A DNA stretch of 64,000 nucleotides from Halomonas saccharevitans (GCF_900116405.1 NZ_FPAQ01000022.1:1-64000); one strand, 5' to 3'; positions 1-8,760 are shown, counted from the stretch's first letter. The notes: generated from the letters alone by a model not told the origin. Numbers and translations: made by a program.

Positions 1-212
1 CTGAGGAACGCGGTGTCTTCGGCCTTCTTCATCCGCGACAGCTCAGCATTTGCCGCTGTAAAGCCGATTTTCTCTTGGCGCTGCTGGAACGCATCGGTGC
101 GATAACGCAGCACGGCATTGTAGACGAAGCGCACGCACCCGAAGGTCCTGGCCAGGAGCTGTTCCTGTTCAGACGTCGGATAGAAGCGGTATTTGTAAGC
201 GCGTTTCGTCAT
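1..212 (-). CDS. TnpB-type (IS200/IS605 OrfB) protein, N-terminal part, cut by window edge
   Basis: Only the first 70 codons are visible; the gene continues beyond position 1. The ATG is at 212 and the protein begins MTKRAYKYRFYPTSEQEQLL, followed by ARTFGC and VRFVYN. This is the pattern of the N-terminal helix-turn-helix domain of TnpB/OrfB proteins. Members of this family are RNA-guided nucleases associated with IS200/IS605 elements. The nuclease domain and zinc ribbon lie outside the window, so intactness cannot be judged. An AT-rich stretch just upstream (216-245) could carry its promoter. No tnpA is visible on this side. Confidence 0.8.
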   Translation of the reverse strand, partial: MTKRAYKYRFYPTSEQEQLLARTFGCVRFVYNAVLRYRTDAFQQRQEKIGFTAANAELSRMKKAEDTAFL

Positions 213-345
213 TTTCGTACTGTATAAATAAACATATATAGATAGCAACCACCAAAGTAGGAGGCAGCGAGAACAGGGTCGTCCTGGCGGACGACGCGCT
301 ATCCCTCCCCACACTCAAAGTATGGGGTATCTCGCGCAAAATCTG
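213..345. other. Intergenic segment between tnpB fragment and lpxH; likely element end
   Basis: The 133 bases between the divergent tnpB fragment and lpxH are AT-rich next to tnpB and contain a perfect 7-bp hairpin at 278-295 (GTCGTCC, loop TGGC, GGACGAC). IS200/IS605 elements have subterminal hairpins, so the element end may lie here, but I cannot place the cleavage site. The lpxH promoter must also be in or beyond this stretch. Confidence 0.35.
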
Positions 346-1107
346 ATGACCACCCTGCTGATATCCGACCTGCACCTGCAGCCCGCCGCCCCCGAGATCA
401 CCGACGGCTTCCTGAACTGGCTCGCCGAACGTGCCCCGGCCGCCGAGGCCGTCTACATCCTCGGCGACTTCTTCGAGGCGTGGATCGGCGACGACCTGCT
501 GGATCTCGGCGCCAGCGATCCGACCGGCACCGCCGAGCTGGCCTCCCGCGTCGCCGACGCGCTGAAGACCCTCGCCGAGGCCGGCACCGCCATCTACCTG
601 ATGCACGGCAACCGCGACTTCCTGCTGGGCGAGCGCTTCGCGAAGGCCGCCGGCGCCCGCCTGCTGCCGGACCCCAGCGTGGTGACCCTGGGCGAGCGCC
701 CGGTGCTGCTGATGCATGGCGACAGCCTGTGCACCCGGGACGAGGCCTACATGGCCTTTCGTCGCCAGGCCCGCGACCCGCAGTGGCAGGCACAGGTGCT
801 CGGCATGCCGCTCGCCGAGCGACTCCAGCTGGCCCGGCAGCTGCGCGATCAGTCAGGCGAGGCCAACTCCAACAAGGCCGAGGACATCATGGACGTCACC
901 CCCGACGAAGTGGTCGAGGCGCTGCGGGCCCATGGGGTCGATACCCTGATCCACGGCCATACCCATCGCCCGGCCGTGCATGACCTCGAGGTCAACGGCG
1001 CCCCGGCCAAGCGCCTGGTACTGGGCGACTGGCAGCCCGACCGGGGCTGGGAGATCGTCGTCGAGGGTGGCGGTGAACCGCACCTCAGAGAATTCGCGCT
1101 GTCCTGA
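346..1107 (+). CDS. lpxH: UDP-2,3-diacylglucosamine diphosphatase LpxH
   Basis: Peripheral membrane hydrolase of lipid A synthesis that converts UDP-2,3-diacylglucosamine to lipid X and UMP. The 253-residue protein has the calcineurin-like metallophosphatase motifs in order: SDLH (residues 7-10), GDFFE (40-44, D41), GNRD (88-91), MHGD (123-126) and HGHTH (203-207). Length matches the family. I chose the ATG at 346, which gives MTTLLISDLHL, like known LpxH N-termini; an in-frame ATG at 322 would add eight residues. It has no operon partner, and the next gene is convergent. Confidence 0.95.
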   Translation: MTTLLISDLHLQPAAPEITDGFLNWLAERAPAAEAVYILGDFFEAWIGDDLLDLGASDPTGTAELASRVADALKTLAEAGTAIYLMHGNRDFLLGERFAKAAGARLLPDPSVVTLGERPVLLMHGDSLCTRDEAYMAFRRQARDPQWQAQVLGMPLAERLQLARQLRDQSGEANSNKAEDIMDVTPDEVVEALRAHGVDTLIHGHTHRPAVHDLEVNGAPAKRLVLGDWQPDRGWEIVVEGGGEPHLREFALS

Positions 1108-1169
1108 CGGGGCGCATCTCTTCAGCGAGCGGCCGAGCGACCGGCAACGCTTCCAAGACATCGCCGGCG

Positions 1170-2213
1170 CTATCGATCGATCAGGCAGCCTGCCAACCGA
1201 GCCTCGAGCACCTCGGCATCCGGCAGGCGACCCGCCTCGCCGATCAGCTCCAGACGCGAATCGCGCCGCCAGGCCGTGCCGGACAAGGTGACCGCGCCCG
1301 CGGCGCGGTTGTAGAGCTTCCAGCCATCGGCCGTGTGCAGCACCCCCTTGACCCTCAGGGCCGCGGGCAGCTCGCCCAGCAGCGCCGAGAGTCGATCCAG
1401 ATCGAAGACCTCCTCGGCGTGCCAGCGCCAGCCCAGGGTCGCGTGACCCAGCGAGGCCCTCTCCTCGCGGATCGGCCTGCCGGGGACCGGCTCCTGCGCG
1501 GCGGTCATCGCGTCCTGTGCCGCGTCCTGCTCCAAGTGTAACGCGCCCTCGCGGGCCGCCCGATGGATCGGCGAGGCGGGCGCTTGGGCGCCGACGGCGT
1601 GAAGCCCACCCTCGTGCAACAGTGCGAACGACAGGTCCCCATGGGGCGCCTCGCGAATCCAGTGCTTCTGCGGCCACAGCTCGCCGAGCCAGTCCTTCGC
1701 CGCCTGCACCTGCGCGGAGGTGGCCAGGTCGGTCATGGTCAGCGCCACGCCGTCGGCCATGACCAGCTGGTCACGGAAGGTCTCATGCGCCCGTGCGCGC
1801 GGGTCATCGAGCCGGCGCGGGTCGAGCAGCGTGATCACGTCGCGCACTGCCAGCGCCTCGGCCAGGCCTTCGCCGCGCAGCACCTCGATAAGGCCCGCCG
1901 GATGGCCGAGCCCCGAGGGCTCGATGATCAGCCGATCCGGGCGATAGCGATGCAGCAGGTTCACCAGCGACGCCTGCAACACGAAGGCCAGCTGGCAGCA
2001 CAGGCAGCCCCCGGGCAGCCCCTTGACCACCAGATCATCGCGCTCCTCGAACATCGCCTGGTCGATCCCCACCCGGCCGAACTCGTTGATCACCACGGCC
2101 CAGCGCTCCTCGGCGGGCTTCTGCTCGATCAAGCGCCGGATCAGCGAGCTCTTGCCGCTGCCGAGAAAGCCGGTGATCAGATGGACGGGGATGGCGGAGA
2201 GCGGCGCGGGCAT
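1170..2213 (-). CDS. CobW/COG0523-family GTPase, putative zinc metallochaperone
   Basis: G3E-family GTPase thought to load metal, usually zinc, onto client proteins. The 347-residue protein has a Walker A motif GFLGSGKSS (residues 15-23), the metal-binding CLCC motif (70-73) that marks the COG0523 family, the EPSGLGHP segment and a CobW C-terminal domain in the last third. A Zur-like palindrome lies 28 bases upstream of the ATG, so it is probably induced on zinc starvation, as known for ZigA/YciC-type members. Its exact client is not visible. Converges with lpxH. Confidence 0.9.
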   Translation of the reverse strand: MPAPLSAIPVHLITGFLGSGKSSLIRRLIEQKPAEERWAVVINEFGRVGIDQAMFEERDDLVVKGLPGGCLCCQLAFVLQASLVNLLHRYRPDRLIIEPSGLGHPAGLIEVLRGEGLAEALAVRDVITLLDPRRLDDPRARAHETFRDQLVMADGVALTMTDLATSAQVQAAKDWLGELWPQKHWIREAPHGDLSFALLHEGGLHAVGAQAPASPIHRAAREGALHLEQDAAQDAMTAAQEPVPGRPIREERASLGHATLGWRWHAEEVFDLDRLSALLGELPAALRVKGVLHTADGWKLYNRAAGAVTLSGTAWRRDSRLELIGEAGRLPDAEVLEARLAGCLIDR

Positions 2214-2239
2214 GGGGGCTCCAGGATGTTCTCAGCAAT

Positions 2240-2259
2240 AATGTTATAAAGTAACATAA
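2240..2259. promoter_or_regulatory. Zur-like operator in front of the CobW-family gene
   Basis: ATGTTA-TAAAG-TAACAT at 2241-2257 is a perfect 6-bp inverted repeat. The 20-base window AATGTTATAAAGTAACATAA matches the enterobacterial Zur consensus core (AATGTTATAATATAACATTT) at 16 of 20 positions. Its place just upstream of a CLCC-type CobW GTPase fits zinc control. Zur is not in this window. Confidence 0.7.
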
Positions 2260-2283
2260 AGACCAGGCGGCCGATGCTCTGAT

Positions 2284-2320
2284 AAAAAACAAACCCCGAA
2301 GATCGAGACCTTCGGGGTTT
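2284..2320 (-). terminator. Rho-independent terminator of ppiD
   Basis: An 11-bp perfect stem AAACCCCGAAG / CTTCGGGGTTT (2291-2301 and 2310-2320) is followed on the minus strand by a T-rich run (GTTTTTTATC), the classical layout, just past the ppiD stop. Confidence 0.85.
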
Positions 2321-2324
2321 GTGT

Positions 2325-2352
2325 GTAGCTCGGCGCTTGTAGCTCGGCGCTT
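2325..2352. repeat. 14-bp tandem duplication next to the ppiD stop
   Basis: GTAGCTCGGCGCTT occurs twice head to tail between the ppiD stop codon and its terminator. It is probably a simple slippage duplication without function. Confidence 0.6.
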
Positions 2353-2356
2353 ATCG

Positions 2357-4195
2357 TCAGAGCCGCTCGATGCTCGCCTTCTCGCGCAGGTCGTCGAGCA
2401 GGCCTTGGATGGCGGCCTGAGCCCGCAGGCGCTCCGCCATGTTGGCAACGAAGCCCTCCATCTGCGCATTGGGCTCGCCGTCCTGGACGCGCTCGAGGGC
2501 GATCAGCACTACGCGCTCACCGTCCACGGCGTGCCCAAAGACCGGCTGCTCGCCCTCGGGGTGCGGCAGGCGGAAGGCGGCCTGAACCAGCGCCTCAGGA
2601 AGGGCGCTGCCACCCTGGCGGCTGACCGACTCGGCCTGCTTCCAGTCGATGTCGAGCGTCTCGCCGGCACGCAGGCTCTCGACGCGCCGGGTCGCCAGCT
2701 CCACCAGCGCCTCGCGGGTCTTGGCCTCGCGCACGGCCGCCTCGACCTCATCGCGCACCTCGGAAAGCGGCAGCGTGGTGGCGTCGCGATGCTCGGCCAC
2801 GCGCAGCACCAGGCGACGGTCCTCGTCGAGCTCGATCACTTCGCTGTTGTAGCCCTCCTCCAGCACGTCGCCGCTGAAGGCCTGCTCCATCACGCCGGGC
2901 TCGGCGAGCACGCCTTCACCCCCTTCGCGACCGATCCAGTCGCTCTGCTCAAGCGAGAGCCCGAGATCGTCGGCAACGCTTGCCAGATCGTCGGCGGCGA
3001 AGCTGTCGTCGATCAGGCGCTGGGCGCGCTCGTTGAAGGCGTCGTCGACCTGCTCGAGGGCCAGCTCGGCGCGCAGCGCTTCACGGCGCTCCTCGAAGGC
3101 GGGGCGATCGAGCTCGGTGACCTTGATCAGGTGCAGGCCGTTATCGGTCTCGACGATACCGGAGACCTCTCCCTCGCCGAGGGCGAAGGCGGCGTTCTCG
3201 AAGGCCTCGCCGAAGAAGCCGCGGGAGATGACGCCCAGGTCGCCACCGGCATCGCTGGTCGAGGAATCGTCGGAGACCTCGGCTGCCAGTTCGTCGAACG
3301 CCTCGCCCTCGGCGAGACGCGCCTGAACCTGCTCGAGGCGCGCCCGGGCCTGTTCGCGGCTACCCGCATCGTCGCCCCCATCACTGTCACTGAAGCTCAC
3401 CATGATGTGCGAAACACGGCGATCGGCCTCGGCCGACCCGGATTCCCAGGCCTCGCGCAGCGCCTCTTCGCTCACCTCGATCTCGCCGGCCATCTGCTGG
3501 CGATCGAGCACCACGTAGTTGAGCTTCACCTGCTCGGGGCGGCGGTAGTCATCCTGGTGGGCGTCGTAGTAGGCCTGCAGATCCTGCTCGGCGATCTCGG
3601 GCCTGGCGGCAAGGTCGTCCGGCGTCAACATGTGGTGCCGGAAGGTGCGGGTCTGACGCTGCAGCTCGGCGAGGCGCTCGCGCTCCTCTTCCAGGGTGAA
3701 GTCGCTGACGGCCAGGCCCTGCTGGACCTGCTGACGCTTCAGATCGACACTCAGCTGGCGACGGAACGACAGCGGCGTGAAGCCGGCGCTGGCCAGGCGA
3801 TTGCGGAACAGCTCACGGTCGAAGCGCCCCTGGGCATCCTGAAACTCCGGCAGGGTGACGATCAGCTGATCGAGCTGCTGTTCGGAGACGTAGAGGCCGC
3901 CCTTTTCGGCATACTGGGTCAGCAATCGCTCGGTGATCAGCATGTCGAGCATCTCGGCGCGCAGCGCGCGCTCCTGGTCCGGTGGCACCTGGCCACTGCG
4001 GATGGCGCGCTGCACCTCGATCTCGAGCTGCTGGCGGGTGATCGGCTCATCGTTGACCTGGGCAACCTCATCGCCGCTGTTGCCCAGCAGCCCGACCAGC
4101 GATTCCACGCCAAACAGTGCCATGGTCACGACCACGGCACCGATGATGATCTTGGCGCCCCAGCTCCTGGAGCGGTCACGAATACTTTGCAGCAT
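2357..4195 (-). CDS. ppiD: Periplasmic folding chaperone PpiD (SurA-N and parvulin domains)
   Basis: Inner-membrane-anchored periplasmic chaperone acting on proteins leaving the Sec translocon. The 612-residue protein has a short cytosolic N-terminus, one membrane helix (about residues 13-36), a SurA-N-like region (about 40-190) and a parvulin PpiC domain (about 260-360) with GGDLGVI and HLIKV elements, then an extended C-terminal region. Length matches E. coli PpiD (623). It lies downstream of hupB on the same strand, the conserved order hupB-ppiD. A strong terminator follows. Confidence 0.93.
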   Translation of the reverse strand: MLQSIRDRSRSWGAKIIIGAVVVTMALFGVESLVGLLGNSGDEVAQVNDEPITRQQLEIEVQRAIRSGQVPPDQERALRAEMLDMLITERLLTQYAEKGGLYVSEQQLDQLIVTLPEFQDAQGRFDRELFRNRLASAGFTPLSFRRQLSVDLKRQQVQQGLAVSDFTLEEERERLAELQRQTRTFRHHMLTPDDLAARPEIAEQDLQAYYDAHQDDYRRPEQVKLNYVVLDRQQMAGEIEVSEEALREAWESGSAEADRRVSHIMVSFSDSDGGDDAGSREQARARLEQVQARLAEGEAFDELAAEVSDDSSTSDAGGDLGVISRGFFGEAFENAAFALGEGEVSGIVETDNGLHLIKVTELDRPAFEERREALRAELALEQVDDAFNERAQRLIDDSFAADDLASVADDLGLSLEQSDWIGREGGEGVLAEPGVMEQAFSGDVLEEGYNSEVIELDEDRRLVLRVAEHRDATTLPLSEVRDEVEAAVREAKTREALVELATRRVESLRAGETLDIDWKQAESVSRQGGSALPEALVQAAFRLPHPEGEQPVFGHAVDGERVVLIALERVQDGEPNAQMEGFVANMAERLRAQAAIQGLLDDLREKASIERL

Positions 4196-4287
4196 GCAGG
4201 CCTCTGCGGATCAAATGAGTCGGGTCGCGTATGTTATACGCCTAACCGAGCGCCTCGCGACGCGCGGCGTTGATACCCATGAACGGG

Positions 4288-4319
4288 AACAGGCGCACCG
4301 CCGGGGCGATGCGCCTGTT
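4288..4319. terminator. Hairpin between hupB and ppiD
   Basis: AACAGGCGCA and TGCGCCTGTT form a perfect 10-bp stem with a 12-base loop just downstream of hupB. There is no real T-run on the minus strand, so it may act as an attenuator or 3' mRNA stabiliser instead of a full terminator. Confidence 0.5.
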
Positions 4320-4358
4320 TAAGTAACCACCGTCAATGCTACGGCAGGCGCCGTTGCC

Positions 4359-4631
4359 TCAGTTGACGGAGTCCTTGAGCGCCTTGCCGGCCTTGAAGCT
4401 CGGCACCTTGGCAGCGCTGATCTCGATCGGCTGGCCGGTCTGCGGGTTACGGCCAGTACGAGCAGCACGCTCCTTGACGGTGAAGGTACCAAACCCCACC
4501 AGGGACACGCTGTCGCCCTTCTTCAGGCTCTCTGACACGGTGTCGACCATGGCATCCAGTGCGCGGGAAGCAGCCGCCTTGGGAATGTCGGCAGACGCGG
4601 CAATAGCTTCGATCAGCTCGGATTTGTTCAC
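4359..4631 (-). CDS. hupB: DNA-binding protein HU-beta
   Basis: Small histone-like nucleoid protein that binds and bends DNA without strict sequence preference. The 90-residue protein starts [10 protein letters not shown] and carries the HU signature GFGTF plus the beta-arm with GRNPQTG at about residues 60-66. The start is GTG at 4631, with a purine-rich AAGGGGTGAAG stretch before it. The order lon-hupB-ppiD on one strand is the common gammaproteobacterial arrangement. A strong sigma-70 promoter lies about 80-110 bases upstream. Confidence 0.96.
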   Translation of the reverse strand: MNKSELIEAIAASADIPKAAASRALDAMVDTVSESLKKGDSVSLVGFGTFTVKERAARTGRNPQTGQPIEISAAKVPSFKAGKALKDSVN

Positions 4632-4713
4632 ACTTCACCCCTTGACTATTTCGTAAATTGGCTCTAATCGGCGAGACTTTCGGCTGACTGACACGATCAC
4701 AGCATGGCGATAG

Positions 4714-4743
4714 TTTATAGCAATGCGGCGAAAGCCCTGTCAA
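4714..4743 (-). promoter_or_regulatory. Sigma-70 promoter of hupB
   Basis: On the minus strand TTGACA (4738-4743) is followed after 18 bases by TATAAA (4714-4719). Both boxes are near consensus, giving a 5' leader of about 75 bases before the GTG start of hupB. No experiment is implied; this is read from the sequence. Confidence 0.7.
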
Positions 4744-4809
4744 GCAACCTTACCAGCCAAACCCCGCCATACCGGGCTTTGTCCTCCGGCATGGCGAGAA
4801 AAATTACCG

Positions 4810-7218
4810 TTAGTGCGTACTGATCATCGATGATTTGGAGGAGGAGTCTTCCGCGCTGGAACCCTCCTTTTTCGGCTCAGGCTTCGCCGCCAGGGCCACC
4901 TCCAGAACGTCGTCAATCCAGCTAACCGGCCGAATATCGAGTGCTTCCTTGATATTATCCGGAACCTCCTTGAGGTCACGGCGGTTTTCCTCCGGAATTA
5001 GCACGGTCTTTATACCACCGCGCCTGGCGGCCAGCAATTTCTCCTTAAGCCCGCCGATCGGCATCACCTCGCCACGCAGGTTGACCTCGCCGGTCATGGC
5101 CACGTCGCAGCGCACCGGGCGACCGGTATAGGCCGAGACCATCGCAGTGACCATGGCGACACCGGCGCTGGGACCGTCCTTTGGCGTGGCGCCCTCGGGC
5201 ACGTGGATGTGCAGGTCCTCCTTCTCGAAGCGCTCGGGGTCGATGCCGAGCGCCAGGGCGCGAGCCCGCACCACGGTCTGGGCGGCACTTACCGACTCCT
5301 TCATGACGTCGCCGAGCGAGCCGGTCTTGTCCAGACGGCCTTTGCCCGGGGTGATCACCGACTCGATGCTGAGCAGCTCGCCACCTACCGAGGTCCAGGC
5401 CAGGCCGGTCACGCGGCCCACCTGATCCTGCTGATCGGCCAGGCCGTAGCTGTAACGGCGAACCCCTGCATAGGGCTCGACGTCGTCGGCGCAGAGCCGC
5501 TGCGGGGCCTGGGCGCCCTCCTTGCTCTCCTTCTCGATGCGCTCGCGCAGCACCTTGCGACACACCTTGGCGATCTGGCGCTCGAGTTCACGCACCCCGG
5601 CCTCGCGGCTGTAATAGCGGATCAGCTCGAGCAGCGCCTCGTCGGAGAGAGACAGCTCGTCATCCTTGAAGCCGTTGGCCTTGAGCTGCTTGGGCACCAG
5701 GTAGCGCTTGGCGATGGCCAGCTTCTCGTCCTCGGTGTAGCCCGGCAGGCGGATCACTTCCATGCGGTCCAGCAGCGGCCCGGGAATGTTCATCGAGTTG
5801 GCGGTGCAGATGAACAGCGTCTCGGAGAGATCGTAGTCCAGCTCCAGATAGTGGTCACTGAAGGTGTCGTTCTGTTCCGGGTCGAGTACCTCGAGCAGCG
5901 CCGAGGAGGGATCCCCGCGGTGATCCATGCCGATCTTGTCGACCTCGTCGAGCAGGAACAGCGGGTTCTTGACCCCGGCCTTGGCCATGCGCTGCACCAT
6001 CTTGCCGGGCAGCGAGCCGATGTAGGTACGTCGATGGCCGCGGATCTCGGACTCGTCGCGCACCCCGCCGAGCGCCAGGCGCACGTACTTGCGGTTGGTG
6101 GCCCGGGCGATGGACTGGCCGAGGGAGGTCTTGCCCACCCCGGGCGGCCCCACCAGGCAGAGCACGGGTCCCTTGAGCTTCTTGACCCGCTTGTGCACCG
6201 CCAGGTACTCCAGGATGCGCGCCTTGACCTCTTCGAGGCCGTAGTGATCCTCGTCGAGCACCTTCTGGGCATGCACCAGGTCGTGCTTGATGCGGGTGCG
6301 CTTCTTCCAGGGCACCGCGACGAGCCAGTCGAGGTAGGAGCGCACCACCGTGGCCTCGGCGGAGTTCGGCGACATCATCTTGAGCTTGCCCAGCTCCTGG
6401 AGGGCCTTCTCACGGGCCTCCTTGGGCATGCCGGATTCCTCGATGGCCTGCTCGTACTTCTCGGCCTCGTTGGGCACGTTCTCGAGCTCGCCCATCTCCT
6501 TCTGGATGGCCTTCATCTGCTCGTTGAGATAGTACTCGCGCTGAGACTTCTCCATCTGGTCCTTGACCCGCGAGCGGATGCGCTTCTCCACCTGCAGCAG
6601 GTCGATCTCGGACTCGATCAGCGCCATCAGGTGCTCGATGCGGTCGCGCACCCGATCCATCTCCAGCAGCTGCTGCTTGTCGTCGATCTTCAACGACAGG
6701 TGGGCGCAGATGGTATCCACCAGGCGGCTCGGGTCCTCGATGCCGGAGAGCGAGTTGAGCACCTCGTTGGGCACCTTCTTCGACATCTTCACGTACTGCT
6801 CGAACTGGTTGAGCAGCACGCGCACCAGCGACTCCTGCTCGCGCTCGGAGAGCGGCTCGCTCTCGCGCAGGCTCACCTCGGCACGGCTGTAGCCACCGTC
6901 GACGGCGACGATCTCGCGGATGTCGGCCCGCGACTCGCCCTCGATGAGCACCTTGACGGTGCCATCGGGAAGCTTGAGCAGCTGCATGATCTCGGCAACG
7001 GTGCCGATGGCGAACATGTCCTCGCTATCGGGATCGTCCTTGCTGGCCTCCCGCTGGGCCACCAGCAGGACGCGCTTGTCGGCCTCCATGGCGGCCTCGA
7101 GCGCCTGGATCGACTTCTCGCGGCCGACGAACAGCGGAATGACCATCTGCGGGTAGACGACCACGTCCCGCAGCGGCAAAAGGGGCAGACTCAGGGTCTG
7201 TTCGGCGTTCTGCTGCAT
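4810..7218 (-). CDS. lon: ATP-dependent protease Lon
   Basis: Cytosolic AAA+ serine protease that degrades misfolded and regulatory proteins. The 802-residue protein has the N-terminal substrate-binding domain (about 1-300), an AAA+ module with Walker A GPPGVGKTS and a Walker B LFLLDEVDK, and the C-terminal protease domain with the catalytic serine in PKDGPSAGVAM and the catalytic lysine in GGLKEKLLA. Length is typical. It ends in a charged serine-rich tail. A heat-shock-type promoter is visible upstream, and clpX lies upstream on the same strand. Confidence 0.98.
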   Translation of the reverse strand: MQQNAEQTLSLPLLPLRDVVVYPQMVIPLFVGREKSIQALEAAMEADKRVLLVAQREASKDDPDSEDMFAIGTVAEIMQLLKLPDGTVKVLIEGESRADIREIVAVDGGYSRAEVSLRESEPLSEREQESLVRVLLNQFEQYVKMSKKVPNEVLNSLSGIEDPSRLVDTICAHLSLKIDDKQQLLEMDRVRDRIEHLMALIESEIDLLQVEKRIRSRVKDQMEKSQREYYLNEQMKAIQKEMGELENVPNEAEKYEQAIEESGMPKEAREKALQELGKLKMMSPNSAEATVVRSYLDWLVAVPWKKRTRIKHDLVHAQKVLDEDHYGLEEVKARILEYLAVHKRVKKLKGPVLCLVGPPGVGKTSLGQSIARATNRKYVRLALGGVRDESEIRGHRRTYIGSLPGKMVQRMAKAGVKNPLFLLDEVDKIGMDHRGDPSSALLEVLDPEQNDTFSDHYLELDYDLSETLFICTANSMNIPGPLLDRMEVIRLPGYTEDEKLAIAKRYLVPKQLKANGFKDDELSLSDEALLELIRYYSREAGVRELERQIAKVCRKVLRERIEKESKEGAQAPQRLCADDVEPYAGVRRYSYGLADQQDQVGRVTGLAWTSVGGELLSIESVITPGKGRLDKTGSLGDVMKESVSAAQTVVRARALALGIDPERFEKEDLHIHVPEGATPKDGPSAGVAMVTAMVSAYTGRPVRCDVAMTGEVNLRGEVMPIGGLKEKLLAARRGGIKTVLIPEENRRDLKEVPDNIKEALDIRPVSWIDDVLEVALAAKPEPKKEGSSAEDSSSKSSMISTH

Positions 7219-7258
7219 CGCAGACGTTCCTCACACGAAATCGGATGGATACCCAGGG

Positions 7259-7287
7259 AATGGGGGCGAAGCGGCGGCATTGCAAGG
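7259..7287 (-). promoter_or_regulatory. Sigma-32 (heat-shock) type promoter of lon
   Basis: Minus strand reads CCTTGCAA (-35 at 7280-7287), 14 bases, then CCCCATT (-10 at 7259-7265). This fits the sigma-32 pattern CTTGAA, 11-16 bases, CCCCAT with one -35 mismatch. It lies about 40 bases before the lon ATG, and lon is a known heat-shock gene in proteobacteria. Confidence 0.6.
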
Positions 7288-7314
7288 CAATGGCGGGCGG
7301 CCACACACAAGAAG

Positions 7315-7370
7315 GGGAGCGGCCCTCCCCCGGGGTACCCGATGGGCACCCCGGGGATGAAGCCGCTCCC
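7315..7370 (-). terminator. Long hairpin between clpX and lon
   Basis: An outer 9-bp stem GGGAGCGGC / GCCGCTCCC encloses a 13-bp inner stem (CCCCGGGGTACCC against GGGCACCCCGGGG, one mismatch) with a 3-base loop. It follows the clpX stop and precedes the lon promoter. It has no U-tract, so it may be a 3' end stabiliser or Rho-assisted end. Confidence 0.6.
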
Positions 7371-7399
7371 GCAACAGGGCGACGAACGCCCGACATGCG

Positions 7400-8680
7400 T
7401 CAGCCGTCGGTGCCGTCGACCCGCGCCGCTTCCTGCTGGGAATAGATCAGCAGCGGTTCGCTCTCGCCGGCGATGACCGAGGCATCGATCACCACCTTGG
7501 AGACGCCCTCGAGCGAGGGGATCTCGTACATGGTGTCGAGCAGCACCGACTCGAGGATCGAGCGCAGCCCGCGAGCGCCGGTCTTGCGCGCCATGGCCTT
7601 GCCGGCCACCGCGCGCAGGGCGTCGTCGCGGAAATCGAGCTCCACGTCTTCCATCTCGAAAAGACGAGCGTACTGCTTGATCAGCGAGTTCTTCGGCTCG
7701 GTGAGGATCTGAATGAGGGCATCCTCGGTGAGCTCGGTGAGGGTCGCGATCACCGGCAGACGACCAACGAACTCGGGAATCAGGCCGAACTTGACCAGAT
7801 CCTCGGGCTCAACGTCGAGCAGCAGGTCACCGATACCCTTGGACTCGTCCTTGCTCTTGACCTCGGCATTGAAGCCGATGCCGCCCACCTCGGCGCGATC
7901 GCGGATCACCTTGTCGAGACCGGCGAAGGCGCCGCCGACGATGAACAGGATGTTGCCGGTATCCACCTGCAGGAACTCCTGCTGGGGATGCTTGCGACCA
8001 CCCTGGGGCGGCACCGAGGCGGTGGTGCCCTCGATCAGCTTGAGCAGCGCCTGCTGCACGCCCTCGCCCGAGACGTCACGGGTGATGGACGGGTTGTCCG
8101 ACTTGCGCGAAATCTTGTCGATCTCGTCGATGTAGACGATGCCGCGCTGGGCCTTGTCCACGTCGTAGTCGCACTTCTGCAGCAGCTTCTGGATGATGTT
8201 CTCGACATCCTCGCCGACGTAGCCCGCCTCGGTGAGGGTCGTGGCATCGGCGATGGTGAAGGGCACGTTAAGCAGGCGTGCCAGGGTCTCGGCCAGCAGG
8301 GTCTTGCCGCTGCCGGTGGGACCGATCAGCAGGATGTTCGACTTGCCGAGCTCTACACCGTCTTCCTTGCTGCCGAAGCGCAGGCGCTTGTAGTGGTTGT
8401 AGACCGCCACCGACAGCACCATCTTGGCGCGGTCCTGGCCGATCACATAGTCATCGAGGGTGTGACGAATCTCGCGGGGAGCGGGCAGGCGCTCCTCGTC
8501 GGTCTCGGCATCGGCATCGAGCACCTCCTCGCGAATGATGTCGTTGCAGAGGTCGACACACTCATCGCAGATATAGACGGACGGGCCGGCAATCAGCTTG
8601 CGCACCTCGTTCTGGTTCTTGCCGCAGAACGAGCAGTAGAGCAGCTTGCCGCCTTCGTCCTTGCCTTTGCCGTCGGCCAT
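7400..8680 (-). CDS. clpX: ATP-dependent Clp protease ATP-binding subunit ClpX
   Basis: AAA+ unfoldase that recognises tagged substrates and feeds them to ClpP. The 426-residue protein begins [10 protein letters not shown], with an N-terminal C4 zinc-binding domain (C16, C19, C38, C41), Walker A GPTGSGKT, Walker [10 protein letters not shown], the sensor and pore-loop segments and the IGF-type ClpP-docking loop region. The start at 8680 has an AGAGGT ribosome site at the right distance; the reading frame is open further upstream but lacks such a site. It lies directly downstream of clpP. Confidence 0.98.
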   Translation of the reverse strand: MADGKGKDEGGKLLYCSFCGKNQNEVRKLIAGPSVYICDECVDLCNDIIREEVLDADAETDEERLPAPREIRHTLDDYVIGQDRAKMVLSVAVYNHYKRLRFGSKEDGVELGKSNILLIGPTGSGKTLLAETLARLLNVPFTIADATTLTEAGYVGEDVENIIQKLLQKCDYDVDKAQRGIVYIDEIDKISRKSDNPSITRDVSGEGVQQALLKLIEGTTASVPPQGGRKHPQQEFLQVDTGNILFIVGGAFAGLDKVIRDRAEVGGIGFNAEVKSKDESKGIGDLLLDVEPEDLVKFGLIPEFVGRLPVIATLTELTEDALIQILTEPKNSLIKQYARLFEMEDVELDFRDDALRAVAGKAMARKTGARGLRSILESVLLDTMYEIPSLEGVSKVVIDASVIAGESEPLLIYSQQEAARVDGTDG

Positions 8681-8700
8681 TCGCGTACCTCTTTCTTGAT

Positions 8701-8760
8701 GACGCCCCGTACAGTATGGCTCACGGGGCGTCGGGTTCACCACGGTGGCCGCGGCCACCG
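8701..8760. repeat. Two perfect hairpins between clpP and clpX
   Basis: GACGCCCCGT / ACGGGGCGTC (8701-8710 and 8723-8732) and CGGTGGCC / GGCCACCG (8743-8750 and 8753-8760) form two stem-loops in the 126-base gap. No T-run follows either. They could attenuate or process the clpP-clpX transcript. Confidence 0.6.

Noticed and set aside
2325-2352. 14-bp tandem as a regulatory element
   Set aside because: It lies after the ppiD stop and before its terminator, with no symmetry; probably simple slippage.
2321-4273. 650-codon plus-strand open frame opposite ppiD
   Set aside because: Antisense shadow of ppiD with no recognisable motif and no ribosome site.
5203-7476. 757-codon plus-strand open frame opposite lon
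   Set aside because: It mirrors lon codon for codon and gives a low-complexity His/Leu/Gln-rich protein, the usual shadow of a GC-rich gene; lon has all family motifs.
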